The translations under genes were made by a program, and so were the position numbers. A stretch of DNA of 64,000 bases, from positions 22,563,436 through 22,627,435 of the forward strand of contig CM055093.1 in NCBI GenBank assembly GCA_029204225.1, in the 5' to 3' direction. This document shows positions 34,700 through 44,834 of this stretch, piece by piece (the first letter of the stretch is position 1; each line of letters begins with the position of its first letter). The notes under the pieces were generated by a model. That model was not told where the DNA came from, did no database searches, and was given only the letters and a program-made list of their open reading frames with translations. The DNA is from Diphasiastrum complanatum (lineage: Eukaryota; Streptophyta; Lycopodiopsida; Lycopodiales; Lycopodiaceae).

Positions 34700-36090
34700 T
34701 TCATCTTGTTCATCTATGATATCCATTTGAAAAATTCATCTATTTGTAAACTCCATCTGTTATATTCACTTGTTAAATTCACCTATTACATCCATCTGTT
34801 ACTGTGAATTTTTGTTTTTGTTATTCGTATTTTTTCATCCATATTGATCAATTTTTTATTTACTCTTTTCTTTTTTCTTTTTTCTTTTTTCTTGTTTCAA
34901 AAAATAAAAAATTGGGCACTCAATCTTGGTAGTCTTTCCTAGGATTAGCACCAATAATCTCATCAAGAACACATAGCATGGATTTTTAGGAATCAAAATA
35001 ATAATGTGCATTAAATGTAGGTTCAAAGGTGCCCACACATGTGGACAGTATGGATTTTGATCTTACCAACTGCTGTTGATTGAAGAGATGCCTCATGCAG
35101 GATACTAGGAAACTACTTTCTTTTTGTGGGTTTGGGATCTGCAATATTTGTTCAGGGAGAAATGGAACGTAATGTGGAAGTATCTTTTCTTTCCTTGTCT
35201 CAAAGGATTTAGAATTAGAAGCTGTTGAAATCTTGGGTATATCGGAGATGGAGTTTATCTTCACGATAAAAGGATGTGATGGAGAAACTGATCTAGGAAA
35301 ACTCTAATCTAACCATAAGGCTGTATCCACTGCTGCTCGACATGACAGCAAATTGGAAAGCACCACATATGGCTAGATTGTGTACATGATAGACACTTCT
35401 AAGCAAATTCTGGAAAGTGACGGTTGGAGACAAAACATTAATATAAACTAGTTTCATGTTCTCCTTCGTTGCACATACCTTTTGACGGATGGGACTTTTA
35501 ACAGATGGATTGACAGAGATGAAGGAAGAGAGAGTGTTTGTTGCTGCTGCAGAATCCACACGCGAATGTTGAGAAGAATGGAAAGACGATATGTTGGATC
35601 TGCAATTTCGGATCTCTGATCCTCGCCCTTCTCCATGAAGCGCCCCTTCCCATCGATCTGCATTGTTTTCCATCGATCTTATCTATTTATTTTCCAGAAT
35701 ATTCGAGTTCGAGTTCGAGTTCAAGTTCGAGAGAGAGAGAGCTCTGTGGATTTGGTGATATTTGATTTTTAAAATTAGGATCAAGGCTAATTCTCATGCC
35801 TCCGCGTCAACCTAATAAGCGTTGAGAATAGTTCATGCCGGGAATTAATACGGTGGCTCATAGCATAGTTACATAATGTTCAAATCCCAAGCCCATGGCC
35901 TCCGCTGCTTTCTACCATTGGTCGATTGAAATTGCATAACCATTATGTAACAATATATGAATTTTATTGAGGTTTTGTGAAGAGATAAAACGAAAAGCCT
36001 TCGGGCAGGGACCTTCCCCTACATAAAGCGAATTTTAAAAAAAATTAACTTTCTGGAGACTTCCAAAATTATCGCGCCCTCTCGATTTTA
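34700..36090. other. Spacer with exon-like minus-strand ORFs
   Basis: No supported gene. Two minus-strand ORFs look exon-like: 35673-35293 (starts MENNADRWEG, Ser/Gln-rich) and 35264-34986 (RKEKILPHYVPFLPEQILQI, MRHLFNQQQL followed by a GTAAGATC donor-like site near 35065). Upstream of the first lies a TTCGAG hexamer run with a short (GA)n tract at 35702-35740. They might be the first exons of a truncated gene, but neither matches a family I know. Confidence 0.25.
35855..35995 (+). repeat. Unnamed dispersed repeat, partial copy 1
   Basis: Shares CATAGTTACATAATG, AAATCCCAAGCCCATGGCCT, TCGATTGAAATTGCATAACC and AAGAGATAAAACG with the 3' part of the repeat unit at 36890-37815. Only the last ~140 bp of the unit are present here. 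Confidence 0.7.
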
Positions 36091-36189
36091 CTTTAAACTT
36101 CCAGAGTTATCACGCCCTCTTGTCTTTACCGTCCGTCGTGATGGCGTTTGGTGGCTGTTTGCTATGGCGTGATGGTGTGCTGGTCTGAG

Positions 36190-36540
36190 TGAGTTGTTGA
36201 TGGAGCGAGCTGGTCTGAGTGAGCTGTTGAAGGAGCGATGGTGGCTGTCTAAGCTATCTTTGAGCAATGACAGTTGTGTGAGCTCTTTTCTGAGTTGTCT
36301 CTCTGAGCGCTGCCTGAGCGATGGAGCACTGTCTGAGCGATGGCGGATGTGTTGGAGCGCTATCGTTCTGGAGTGTTTGAGTACATGTTTGTTGATAGTT
36401 TTGTTTCTATACGTCCTTCTCAGTTTCTTGGCTTTGAGCACAGTTTCAGACATTTTGCTTTGAGCACGTTTTGCTTTGAGCATTTTTTCAAACGTTTTGC
36501 TTTGAGCACATTTTCAATTCTTTCAAACATTTTTACATGC
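36190..36540 (+). repeat. Short tandem-like repeats (TGAGTGAGCTGTTG; TTTTGCTTTGAGCAC)
   Basis: Two neighbouring low-complexity stretches. At 36182-36235 GCTGGTCTGAGTGAGYTGTTG occurs twice, and GAGCGATGG-type units recur up to 36350. At 36450-36512 a TTTTGCTTTGAGCAC unit occurs about three to four times. Open frames across them on both strands are probably by-products. Confidence 0.6.
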
Positions 36541-36889
36541 ATGGATTTTACATGCTACAAGATTTTATATCCATAAACATGAAATTTACAGGTCTGATAC
36601 AGAAATTATAGATTTTTTACAAGTGCTTTTACAGTTTTTTTAGAGCTATTTTTGCATAATGTACGGATTTGTTACATAAGGTAATAATTTTTTTTTTACC
36701 ATCAGTGAATTTTTATACATTAGGTAAATGTTTTTTTACTGTTGGTAAAAATGTCAGTTATTTTTTACCTCTGGTTAATCAATTTTTAGGAGGTAAGGTT
36801 CCTCTGATGTATAAAGTTCTTACAACTGTCATATTCTTCTAGTTAATGTTACTCAAAATACAAAGCAAATTTTTTTAAAGTGCTTTATG

Positions 36890-37815
36890 GTGCTCTGAAA
36901 GTATGGTTAAAGTTTCAATCTTGATATGTTGATCACTACCTTAGATGCTTCAAAAATTTTGTGGGATGTCCACTTTATTGAGGATCTTTTTCACGCCGAA
37001 AACATGAAATAGCTTTTTTTCAAGGAAGTGTATGATAACATGATTGTTTAATTAATCTCATCAGCTTCTCCACTAGCCTATGTTCTATTAATCATTTACT
37101 TACACAATTTTTTTGGTGCATTGAAAATATTTTTTATTGTTTCTTATGTCTACAAAAGTAAGTTACAAGGATTAGTTGTCTCAATGTTAGGATTGCTTCT
37201 CCAGCATCTACTTTTTCAAAAGCATTTACTTGTTCTTTACTTAGCCCAAGTTATTGACCTTCATTTGCTTCTTAGAAGCTGCAACAACAAAATATATGTT
37301 GACGTTTCTTTGGTTTCCTTGAAATTGTTTCTTCTCAACGTTTTGTTGCGATGGTTTATTTTTTATTATGATTGCTCCAACATTATGTCCTTTTAGAATG
37401 ATATTATACATGATGTCAAATTCGTTCTCCATTACTCACAGAAAAAGATGGGTTACTACATTATATCTTGCAATAAACAGGCAACATGTAGACAAGCACA
37501 AATGGTTGTTGTCATGCTTATCATTTCTGAAGAAAAGTAGAATTGTGGTACAAAATTTCAGAGCTCTATTGTAGTACAATTCTAGTATGTCATGAAGTTT
37601 TAGAAATATTTACGATTATTGGGGTAGGTGTCAGCAATTGGAAAAATTTAAATATAGATTCACGCACGTGCATAGTTACGTAATACTAAAATCCCAAGCC
37701 AATGGCCTCCACTCCTTTGTACCAATTTGTCGATCTAAAACTACATGCTTAACCATTTCGTAGCAAAATATGAATTTCATCGAGATTGTGTAAAGAGATA
37801 AAACATTTAACGCCC
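36890..37815 (+). repeat. Unnamed dispersed repeat, longest direct copy
   Basis: About 0.9 kb of AT-rich sequence whose parts recur on the plus strand at 44835-45460, 45475-45665 and 45705-45815, in reverse at 38237-38920, and partially at 35855-35995. Diagnostic blocks are GGATTGCTTCTCCA (37190), CCCAAGTTATTGACCTTC (37245), TTTCTTTGGTTTCCTTGAAA (37307) and AAATCCCAAGCCAATGGCCT (37690). It encodes no recognisable protein. A non-autonomous TE (LTR-like or MITE-like) is likely, but its termini are not resolved. Confidence 0.7.
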
Positions 37816-37849
37816 TGAAGACAAAGCTGTGAACATTATAGCGTCTACT

Positions 37850-38236
37850 CAATTAGTTTTGGTGTTCCAAAAAAAATGGTTAAAGTATATCTATCTTTGT
37901 GTTTAAAGAGTAGGGACACAGGTGGAGGAGAGATCCTTGGAGGCTTGTAGATACTTACTTGCAGGTGGAGGCATCCTAGCTTGGAGTTGGGGAGCTCTTG
38001 AAGCTTGCAAGTTGCTTGGAGGACATTTGGAGGCTCTACCTTGGATTTGGAGGACTTCCTCACCTCTACTTGTAAAACTGTACATATAGTTGTTCACTCA
38101 GGCAACCCATGCATGACCCAGGTTGCCGTTGGCGGGACGCGTGTCCCGTCGACTTGCCTCGTGGCGAGGCCAACTGATCCTTATCCACTGATAGGACCAT
38201 AGTACAGTAACACAGTGATTCTACTTTAATTCTAAC
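37850..38236 (-). repeat. Copia LTR-like sequence with GC-rich hairpins
   Basis: The segment 38175-38236 is, in reverse, about 95% identical to 44436-44497, which directly follows the polypurine tract of a copia element; this identifies it as the start of that LTR family on the minus strand. The rest of the LTR would extend left to about 37850. It contains a GC-rich hairpin block (38101-38170) and a minus-strand ACTATATGTAC TATA-like stretch near 38085-38095. It sits between two oppositely oriented copies of the dispersed repeat. Confidence 0.55.
38101..38170. repeat. Three consecutive perfect hairpins, GC-rich
   Basis: GGCAACC (38101-38107) pairs with GGTTGCC (38121-38127). CGGGAC (38133-38138) pairs with GTCCCG (38143-38148) around a GCGT loop. 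GCCTCG (38156-38161) pairs with CGAGGC (38165-38170). Three stems in 70 bp in an otherwise AT-rich region is striking. Confidence 0.85.
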
Positions 38237-38920
38237 TGTTTTGCAGACATAAGAAACAAGGAAGAAATATTTCTAATGCACATGAACAATTGTAAATCTC
38301 CAATTGGTGACACCTACTCCAATATGCTTGAATATTCATGAAACTTCATGACAGACTATAATTGCACTACAATAGAGCTTTGTATTACAATTCTCCTATT
38401 TTTTAAAAACGATAAATAGGACAAGAGCTGTTTGAGGTTGTCCATGTGTTGCATGTTTATTGGAAGATAAAATGTAGTCACTCATCTTTTTCTATGAGTC
38501 GTGGTGAACACATTTGATATCATGTATCGTATCATTCTAAAAGGACTAATGTTGGAGTAATCATAGTAAACCATCCCAATAGAATGTTGAGAAGAAACAA
38601 TTTCAAGGAAACCAAAGACATATAAGTCATTGATTGTAGCTTTTAAGTAGCAATTGAAGGTCAATAACTTGAGCTAAGTAAAGAACAATTAAATGTTTTT
38701 ACTTAGTAGTTGTTGGAGAAGCAATCCTAACATTGACAAGAAACAACTGATCCTTGCAACGTGGTTTTGCAGACACAAGAAACAGTAAGAAAAATTTCCA
38801 ATGCAGAATAAAGATTGTGTAAGCAAATGATTAGTAGAATATAGGCTAGTGTTAAAGCTCATGGGATTACTGCAACAATCATGTGTTTATCATACACTTC
38901 CTAAAAAAAGCCATTCCATG
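38237..38920 (-). repeat. Unnamed dispersed repeat, inverted copy
   Basis: Reverse-complement of the unit at 36890-37815, including TGGAGAAGCAATCCTAACAT (38718-38737), GAAGGTCAATAACTTGAGC (38655) and TTTCAAGGAAACCAAAGA (38602). Together with the direct copy at 44835-45460 it flanks the gypsy/copia cluster at 39.5-44.5 kb in inverted orientation. Confidence 0.7.
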
Positions 38921-38989
38921 TTGCCCAAGTTGTGCAAGTATACTTTGGTCCTAGACCAATAAAGTGATATGGTTCAAGGTTGAGGCCCA

Positions 38990-39240
38990 AGGTTTAGAAA
39001 AATAGTCATCCAACGACTTTCTAACACCTCTCTAGGTTCCATACCTCTATCCAAGGCATAGATACCTACCTGCCCTCAACCAAGGACACTAGTACCTTAA
39101 TCTAAGACACCTATCCTTAATACTAAGGGTACCCCTTATCCAAGGTTCACGTGACTCCATACCTCCAACTAAGGTATAGTCACTTGCCTGTCCTTATCCA
39201 AGGACACATACCCTTAATCCTAATACACAGATAGAAAAGC
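38990..39240. repeat. Degenerate CCAAGGACAC-type repeats
   Basis: Variants of TCCAAGGMACA or CCAAGGTATAG recur every 20-45 bp between 39049 and 39212 (for example CCAAGGCATAG, CCAAGGACAC, CCAAGGTTCAC, CTAAGGTATAG, CCAAGGACAC). The array is non-coding. It is followed by about 300 bp with no recognisable content up to the gypsy remnant. Confidence 0.5.
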
Positions 39241-39544
39241 GTGTTGCTGCTATATTATACTGAAGAACTCGCGATATCATACTGCTCTTTCAATCTATTT
39301 CAGAACTAAACTTTATATTGAATCAATTTTTTAGTAATACCACACACAAACCATTTCTAATCTCTTCGGTAGACTGTACTCTCGTTTTTGTGAGTATGAA
39401 TTGATTTTTAAGATCCTGTTGGGCAGTTTGAACACTTAAAGCTGTGATTATATTTAGCATAAGCTTTCTATTAGACTGTTTAAGCATCTAGCAGTTGATT
39501 GTAATGGGAGAGCTGTTCCGCAATATTCCTGCTCTCTTCTCCAT

Positions 39545-40255
39545 TCACGTTCTTCTATCTCCCTTGCCCCCCAACGAGGGTTTCAACTTACTAATGTGGA
39601 AAACAGGATGAATTCCAGCATTATTTGGAAGTTCTAGTTTGTATGCGACCTTGTTTATCACTTGCATAACCTTAAAAGGACCGCAATACCTAGGTGCCAA
39701 CTTTGCACACTTAATAGTTTTCAAGCCCCTAGAGTGACTAGGGACTCTCAAAAACATCCAATCGTTGACCATGAATACCTTGTGCTTCCGAGATAGATCA
39801 GCATAGTGTCTTGCCCTGTCCTAGGCACTTCTTATGCTATCTTTAGCCAACTGTAACATTTCTTGCATATCCGCAAGGAAATCAGCTTCGAGTTGCACCC
39901 GTAGGTTTTTCATGCCAACACTAATTGGTGATCGAGGTTGAAAACCATACATAAGCATGAAAGAGCTGAATCTGGTCGCTGAATGTTTTGCACTGTTATA
40001 TGCAAATTCCACCAGTGGAAGGTACTGTTTCCAATCAGACTCTCGATGGCCCACATATGCTCGAAGCATATCCTCCATCGTCTGATTGGTCCTTTCCGTT
40101 TGATCGTCTGATTCCGGATGATTTGTAGAACTCAAACTTAAAGTTGTTTCCAACTTTTCAAATACTGCTTGCCAAAAATATCCCTGTGAATTTTGGGTCA
40201 CAGTCACTGACAATATCGTAAGGCAGCCCGTATAGTCGAAAAAGCATCTCAACAA
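39545..40255 (-). pseudogene. gypsy integrase core and C-terminus, copy B
   Basis: Frame 40255-39821 holds the catalytic core end with TNHPESDDQTERTNQ, where the catalytic Glu is retained (the usual Gly reads Asp). It follows with RAYVGHRESDWKQYLPLVEF and FMLMYGFQPRSP. Frame 39772-39545 continues VFLRVPSHSRG, YCGPFKVMQVI and GIHPVFHISKLKPSL, where it breaks off. A stop or frameshift lies near 39800 and another near 40200, where the SDRDPKF motif is disturbed. Confidence 0.8.
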
Positions 40256-40259
40256 ACAA

Positions 40260-41264
40260 TTAAGCTAGTTCTGAAGCTTTAACAGTAGTTTTCATTGGGA
40301 TAAATTGAGCAAACTTCGTAAGTTTGTCAACAATGACCCAAATCGAATCGTGGCACTTCCCTGTACGTGGAAGCCCGACCACAAAATCCATAGATATACT
40401 TTCCCACTTTTCGGTAGGAATATCTAAAGGATGTAGTAGGCCACTAGCTTTTAGCCTCTCTGCTTTATTTAACTGGTACTTAGTATATCTAAGTACATAG
40501 GCCTCTACCTGACTTTTCATCTTAGGCCACCAAAATTGCCTTCGAGCTAAGTCAAGTGTTCTTTGTATACCCGGATGTCCTGCGCATGGACTATCATGAC
40601 ACTCATGCAAGATTTGGCCTCTTACAGTGTCATTCTCCGGTACACACACCTTTCCTTTACGAAACAAAATCATGTTTCGAATAAGGAAATCCGTTTCAGT
40701 CTTTCTCTGATTTGAGGAATCTTGCAAACCTGAATTGACCCCCGAAAGTACTTGTTGCCAATACTTTCCAAAAAAAGGATCGGACTCATATAGTCCTTGA
40801 AGAGACTGAAACAACTCCGGTTCTATAATAGTAAAGCACAACTGATTAATAACCGGTAACCGACTCAAAGCATCCGCTAGAGTATTTTGACTTCCTTTAC
40901 AATAACTTCTAGAAAAGTCAAAGATTTGCATCAGCTCAGCCCATCTAGCTTGCCTCCCCTTTAAATCTGTAGCATCACAGAAATATTGAAGAGTCTGATG
41001 ATCCATCAAAACTTCAAATCTGGCTCCATACAAATAATGTTGTCAAATTTTCAAGGAATGAACAATTGCAAATAGTTCCTTCTCATAAGTACAATACCTA
41101 GACTGAGCAGGATTGAGTTTCTTGCTTTCATAAGCCACAGGATGTCCATCCTGCATCAAAACAACTCCAATAGCATAATCACTGGCATCGGTCCTAATCG
41201 CAAAAGTCTTATTAAGATCGCCAATGATTAGAATTGGTGCCGAAGTGACAGTTTTCTTAAGCAA
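40260..41264 (-). pseudogene. gypsy RNase H and integrase zinc domain, copy B
   Basis: RNase H starts in the frame 41264-41043 (RTDASDYAIGVVLMQDG, YCTYEKELFAIVHSLK) and continues after one stop at 41043 in 41033-40260 (FEVLMDHQTLQYF, NTLADALSRLPV). The integrase zinc region follows: ILHECHDSPCAGHPGIQ, QFWWPKMKSQVEAYV. The two zinc cysteines expected in CxxC are replaced (RYTKYQ), so zinc binding is probably lost. The frame then enters the core (DSIWVIVDKLTKFAQFIP). Confidence 0.85.
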
Positions 41265-41331
41265 CTCAAAACACTAATTCATATCCTCCATCCACACCAC
41301 TAGTGGACTCTTAGCCCTCTGGCTTAGCTTC

Positions 41332-42200
41332 TTATAGCCTTTCAAGGCCTGGGTAAGGGAAAATGCCAATCGAGCAAATTGGGGAATATGCTGGTGAAAA
41401 AATCCAACAAACTCCAAGAAAGACTTGATTTATCCAAACTGTGGTGAGAATAGGCCAATCAATAACCCTCTGGATACGATCAACCTCAATCTCCACCCCC
41501 CGTTCGGAAATCTTATGTCCCAAGTAGGACAATTCCTTCGCAAAAAAGTCACACTTAGACTCCTTGGCAAAGAGCTTTTCCCTTCTTAGAAAGTCCAAGA
41601 CAATCCTAAAATGCTCTTTATGTTCTGCCAAAGTCTTACTGAACACTAGGATATCATCTAAGAATACCACTACGAATCTTCCCAAATATGGCCTGAACAA
41701 ATCGTTCATAATTTTTTAGATACTTGCCGGTGCATTGGCCAAACCAAAAGGCAACACCAAAAATTCATAGTGACCAAAGCGAGTTCGAAACCTGGTTTTT
41801 GGTATATCTTTTGCCTTAATGCGTATTTGATGGTAGCCTGATCTTAAATCTATCTTGGTAAATTACCCAGCACCACCAAGATAGTCTATTAGATCATCCA
41901 TCCGCGGCAGTGGATATCTATTCTTAACGGTTACCTTGTTCAATTTCTTATAGTCGATGCAAAACCTTATAGTCCCATCCTTCTTGGCCACCAGAACCAC
42001 AGGTGATGCCCAAGGAGACTTACTAGGTTGTACCCACTCCTTTTTTAGGTAATCATGTAATTGCCTATCTACCTCAGCCTCTTCCGATGCACTCATCCTA
42101 TAAGGACGCTGTGCGATTGGAATTGCTCCAAGTATTAGGTCAATTTTATGATCAACTGTCCTTTTTGGTGGTAAACCTACAGGAAGGTCTAAAAAAACAT
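41332..42200 (-). pseudogene. gypsy reverse transcriptase
   Basis: The upstream half is in frame 42303-41863 ([52 protein letters not shown]), ending at a stop after LGGAG where a Tyr codon is expected. Farther on comes [15 protein letters not shown] and, in frame 41709-41332, the catalytic VVVFLDDILVFSKT and the thumb region ELSYLGHKISERG. At least two stops interrupt the domain (near 41862 and 41720). Confidence 0.85.
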
Positions 42201-43493
42201 CATTGAATTCCTGCCTAAGTTCATTATAGGAATTAGCCTCCTTTTCCCAGGTATCCTCCTCTTTTGATTTGCCCCTCCACCTGACTAAAAATTTCCGAAG
42301 CACTCTACTCCATAGAGTTCTCTGCCAACTATTAACAATCGCCTCGGGTTCAGGTGGTCCATCACAGACTCATCATAAAGAAGTTCCACTAGATCTTCCA
42401 CAGGGACGAGGGTCTCCCCAACCCCCAACGAGGGTTTCAACTTACTAACGTGGAAAATAGGATGAATTCCAACGTTAGCTGCAAGTTCTAGTTTGTATGC
42501 GACCTTGTTTATCACTTGGATAACCTTAAAAGGACCGCAATACTAGGTGCCAACTTTGCACACTTAATAGTTTTCAAGCCCCTAGAGTGACTAGGGACTC
42601 TCAAAAACACCCAGTCGTTGACCATGAATACCTTGTGCTTCCGAGATAGATCATCATAGTGCCTTGCCCTATCCTGGGCACTTCTTATGCTATCTTTAGC
42701 CAGCTGTAACATTTCTTGCATATCCGAAATCAGCTGCGGCTTGCACCCGTAGGTTTTTCATGCCAACACTAATTGGTGATCGAGGTTGAAAACCATACAT
42801 AAGCATGAAAGGGCTGAATCCGGTTGCTGAATGTTTTGCACTGTTATATGCAAATTCCACCAGTGGAAGGTCTTCCCAATCAGACTGCCGATGGCCCACA
42901 TATGCTCGAAGCATATCCTCCATCGTCTGATTGGTCCTTACCGTTTGACCGTCTGATTCCAGATGATCTGTAGAAATCAAACTTAAAGTTGTTTCCAACT
43001 TTTCAAATACTGCTTGCCAAAAATTCCCTGTGAATTTTGGGTCACGGTCACTGACAGTATCGCAAGGCAGCCCGTACAGTCGAAAAAGCTTCTCAACAAA
43101 CAATTGAGCTAGTTCTGAAGCTTTAACAGTAGTTTTCTCTGAGATAAATTGAGCAAACTTTGTAAGTCTGTCAACAATGACCCAAATCGAATCGTGGCCC
43201 TTCCTTGTATGTGGAAGCCCGAGCACAAAATCTATAGATATACTTTCTCACTTTTCGGTAGGGATATCTAAAGGATGTAATAGGCCACTAGCTTTTAGCC
43301 TCTCTGCTTTATTTAACTGGAACTTAGTACATTTAAGTACATAGGCCTCTACCTGACTTTTCATCTTAGGCCACCAAAATTGCCTTCGAGCTAAGTCCAG
43401 TGTTCTTTGTATATTCGAATGTCCTGCGCATGGACTATCATGACACTCATGCAAGATTGGGGCCCTTACAGTGTCATTCTTCGGTACACACAC
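42200..43493 (-). pseudogene. gypsy integrase and chromodomain, copy A
   Basis: Zinc region at 43493-43248 (HECHDSPCAGHSNIQ; second cysteine of CxxC lost as CTKFQ). Core at 43226-42696: VIVDRLTKFAQF (Asp), TVSDRDPKFTGNFW (Asp) and LESDGQTVRTNQ, where the catalytic Glu is replaced by Val. C-terminal part at 42721-42285 (VFLRVPSHSRG, GIHPIFHVSKLKPSL). The chromodomain reads PEAIVNSWQ and then [20 protein letters not shown]. The last part is in the same frame as the RT of the next copy, see findings. Confidence 0.8.
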
Positions 43494-43509
43494 CTTTCCT
43501 TTACGAAAC

Positions 43510-44497
43510 GATGACAGATCTCAGTCTGATGCATTACTGCCTTGGAGTAGAGGTGTGGCAAAAAGGACACGAAGTGGGTTTAACATAGGTGAAGTATGTC
43601 AAAGAGTTGTTGCACAAGTTTAGGTTGCAGGATTGCAAACCAGTAAATACTCCTATTGAACCAGGTAAAAAGCTTTCTAAGCTTGATGAGTCACAGTCAT
43701 TTGATGCCACGCTGTATAGACAGTTAGTAGGGAGCTTGATTTACCTTACCACAACTAGACCAGATATATGCTATGTTGTTGGCATTGTAAGTCAGTTTAT
43801 GGCAGCACCTACGGAAATGCATTGGAAGGCAGCTAAACGCATTTTGCGTTATGTGAAAGGCACTTCAGAGTATGGCTTGATTTATAGGAAGCATGATGGT
43901 TTACCTGAGTTGCGTGGCTATGTGGATGCGGATTAGGGAGGTGACTATGATGATCGTAGATCTACCACAGGGTATGTATTCCAATTTTGTGGTAGTTGCT
44001 TTTCCTGGTCTAGTAAGAGGCAAAGTACAATTGCTCTTTCCACCACAGAAGCAGAGTATAAGGCAATGTGTAGTGTAGCACAGGAAGCTATATGGTTGAG
44101 ACAAATCTTGGAAGAAGTTGGCATGAAGCAGAAAAATCCCATGACTTTACATAGCGACAGTCAGAGTGGCATTCAGCTAGCAAAGAATCCAGTGTTCTAT
44201 GCGAGAACTAAACACATTGAAATTCAGTATCACTTTATACGTGAGAGGCTGCTGAGTCGTGAAATTCATGTTGTTCATTGTAGCACAGAAGAACAACTAG
44301 CTGATATTTTCACTAAGCCACTTGCTGGAGAAAAGTTTGGTAAGTTTAGATCAAAGCTTTCTGTACTTAAAGTTTGTTGACTTTAAAGCTATGTATATGA
44401 CTGTATAAAAGTAGACTCTACTTTAAGGGAGAGAGTTAGAATTAAAGTACAATCACTGTGTTACTGTACTGTGGGTCCTATCAGTGGATAAGGATCA
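43510..44497 (+). mobile_element. Ty1/copia 3' end: RT end, RNase H, polypurine tract and LTR start
   Basis: From the junction with the gypsy element at 43510 the plus strand reads LMHYCLGVEVWQ, then KYVKELLHKFRLQDCKPVNT, GSLIYLTTTRPDICYVVGI, a stop after [17 protein letters not shown] in a shifted frame, and [20 protein letters not shown] followed by [11 protein letters not shown] and a natural stop near 44380. A purine tract AAGGGAGAGAG (44425-44435) precedes GTTAGAATTAAAG, the LTR start shared with 38236-38175. The LTR is cut at about 44497. The 5' two-thirds of the element are missing. Confidence 0.85.
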
Positions 44498-44834
44498 TAA
44501 AGAAATTTATGTATCACAAAAAAATGATGATCACAAATTGTGTACTCACATGCATCAACTTCTTGTTTGATGTCAAGTAGTCAATTAATAGACTGTAATT
44601 GCATCTGTGAGCAATATGATTAATATTACAAGGAGTTGAAATACATCTTTTGGTCTCTCTTATTCATTTGGTGGTTCATCGTTATCATTTGTCGCATCAT
44701 CATGTGACAAATCCGCCAAACCAAATGAGTCTATCTTTTGAGAAATATAGTTGCTATGTGAGCTTGCTGTGGAGAGTGTTTTCTATCTGTGTTTCTGTGT
44801 AGCATGATCTGTGTTCCTGTGCAAAGCAAATTCT

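Larger units (their letters stand above)
39545..43509 (-). mobile_element. Chromodomain gypsy element (chromovirus), partial head-to-tail tandem
   Basis: Read leftwards from 43509: integrase zinc region, integrase core, chromodomain (copy A), then without any LTR between them RT, RNase H, integrase zinc region and integrase core (copy B). Copy B stops near 39569, before its chromodomain. The integrase regions of the two copies (42424-43509 and 39569-40673) are roughly 95% identical by eye. The FLDDILVFS box and a chromodomain with VRWRG place it in the chromovirus branch. The right end abuts a copia fragment at 43510. Stops and frameshifts occur throughout; it is not functional. Confidence 0.8.

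Noticed and set aside
36088-36483. 131-codon minus-strand basic ORF
   Set aside because: Falls on short tandem repeats (GAGCGATGG, TTTGAGCAC types) with no family match; repeats can keep frames open by chance.
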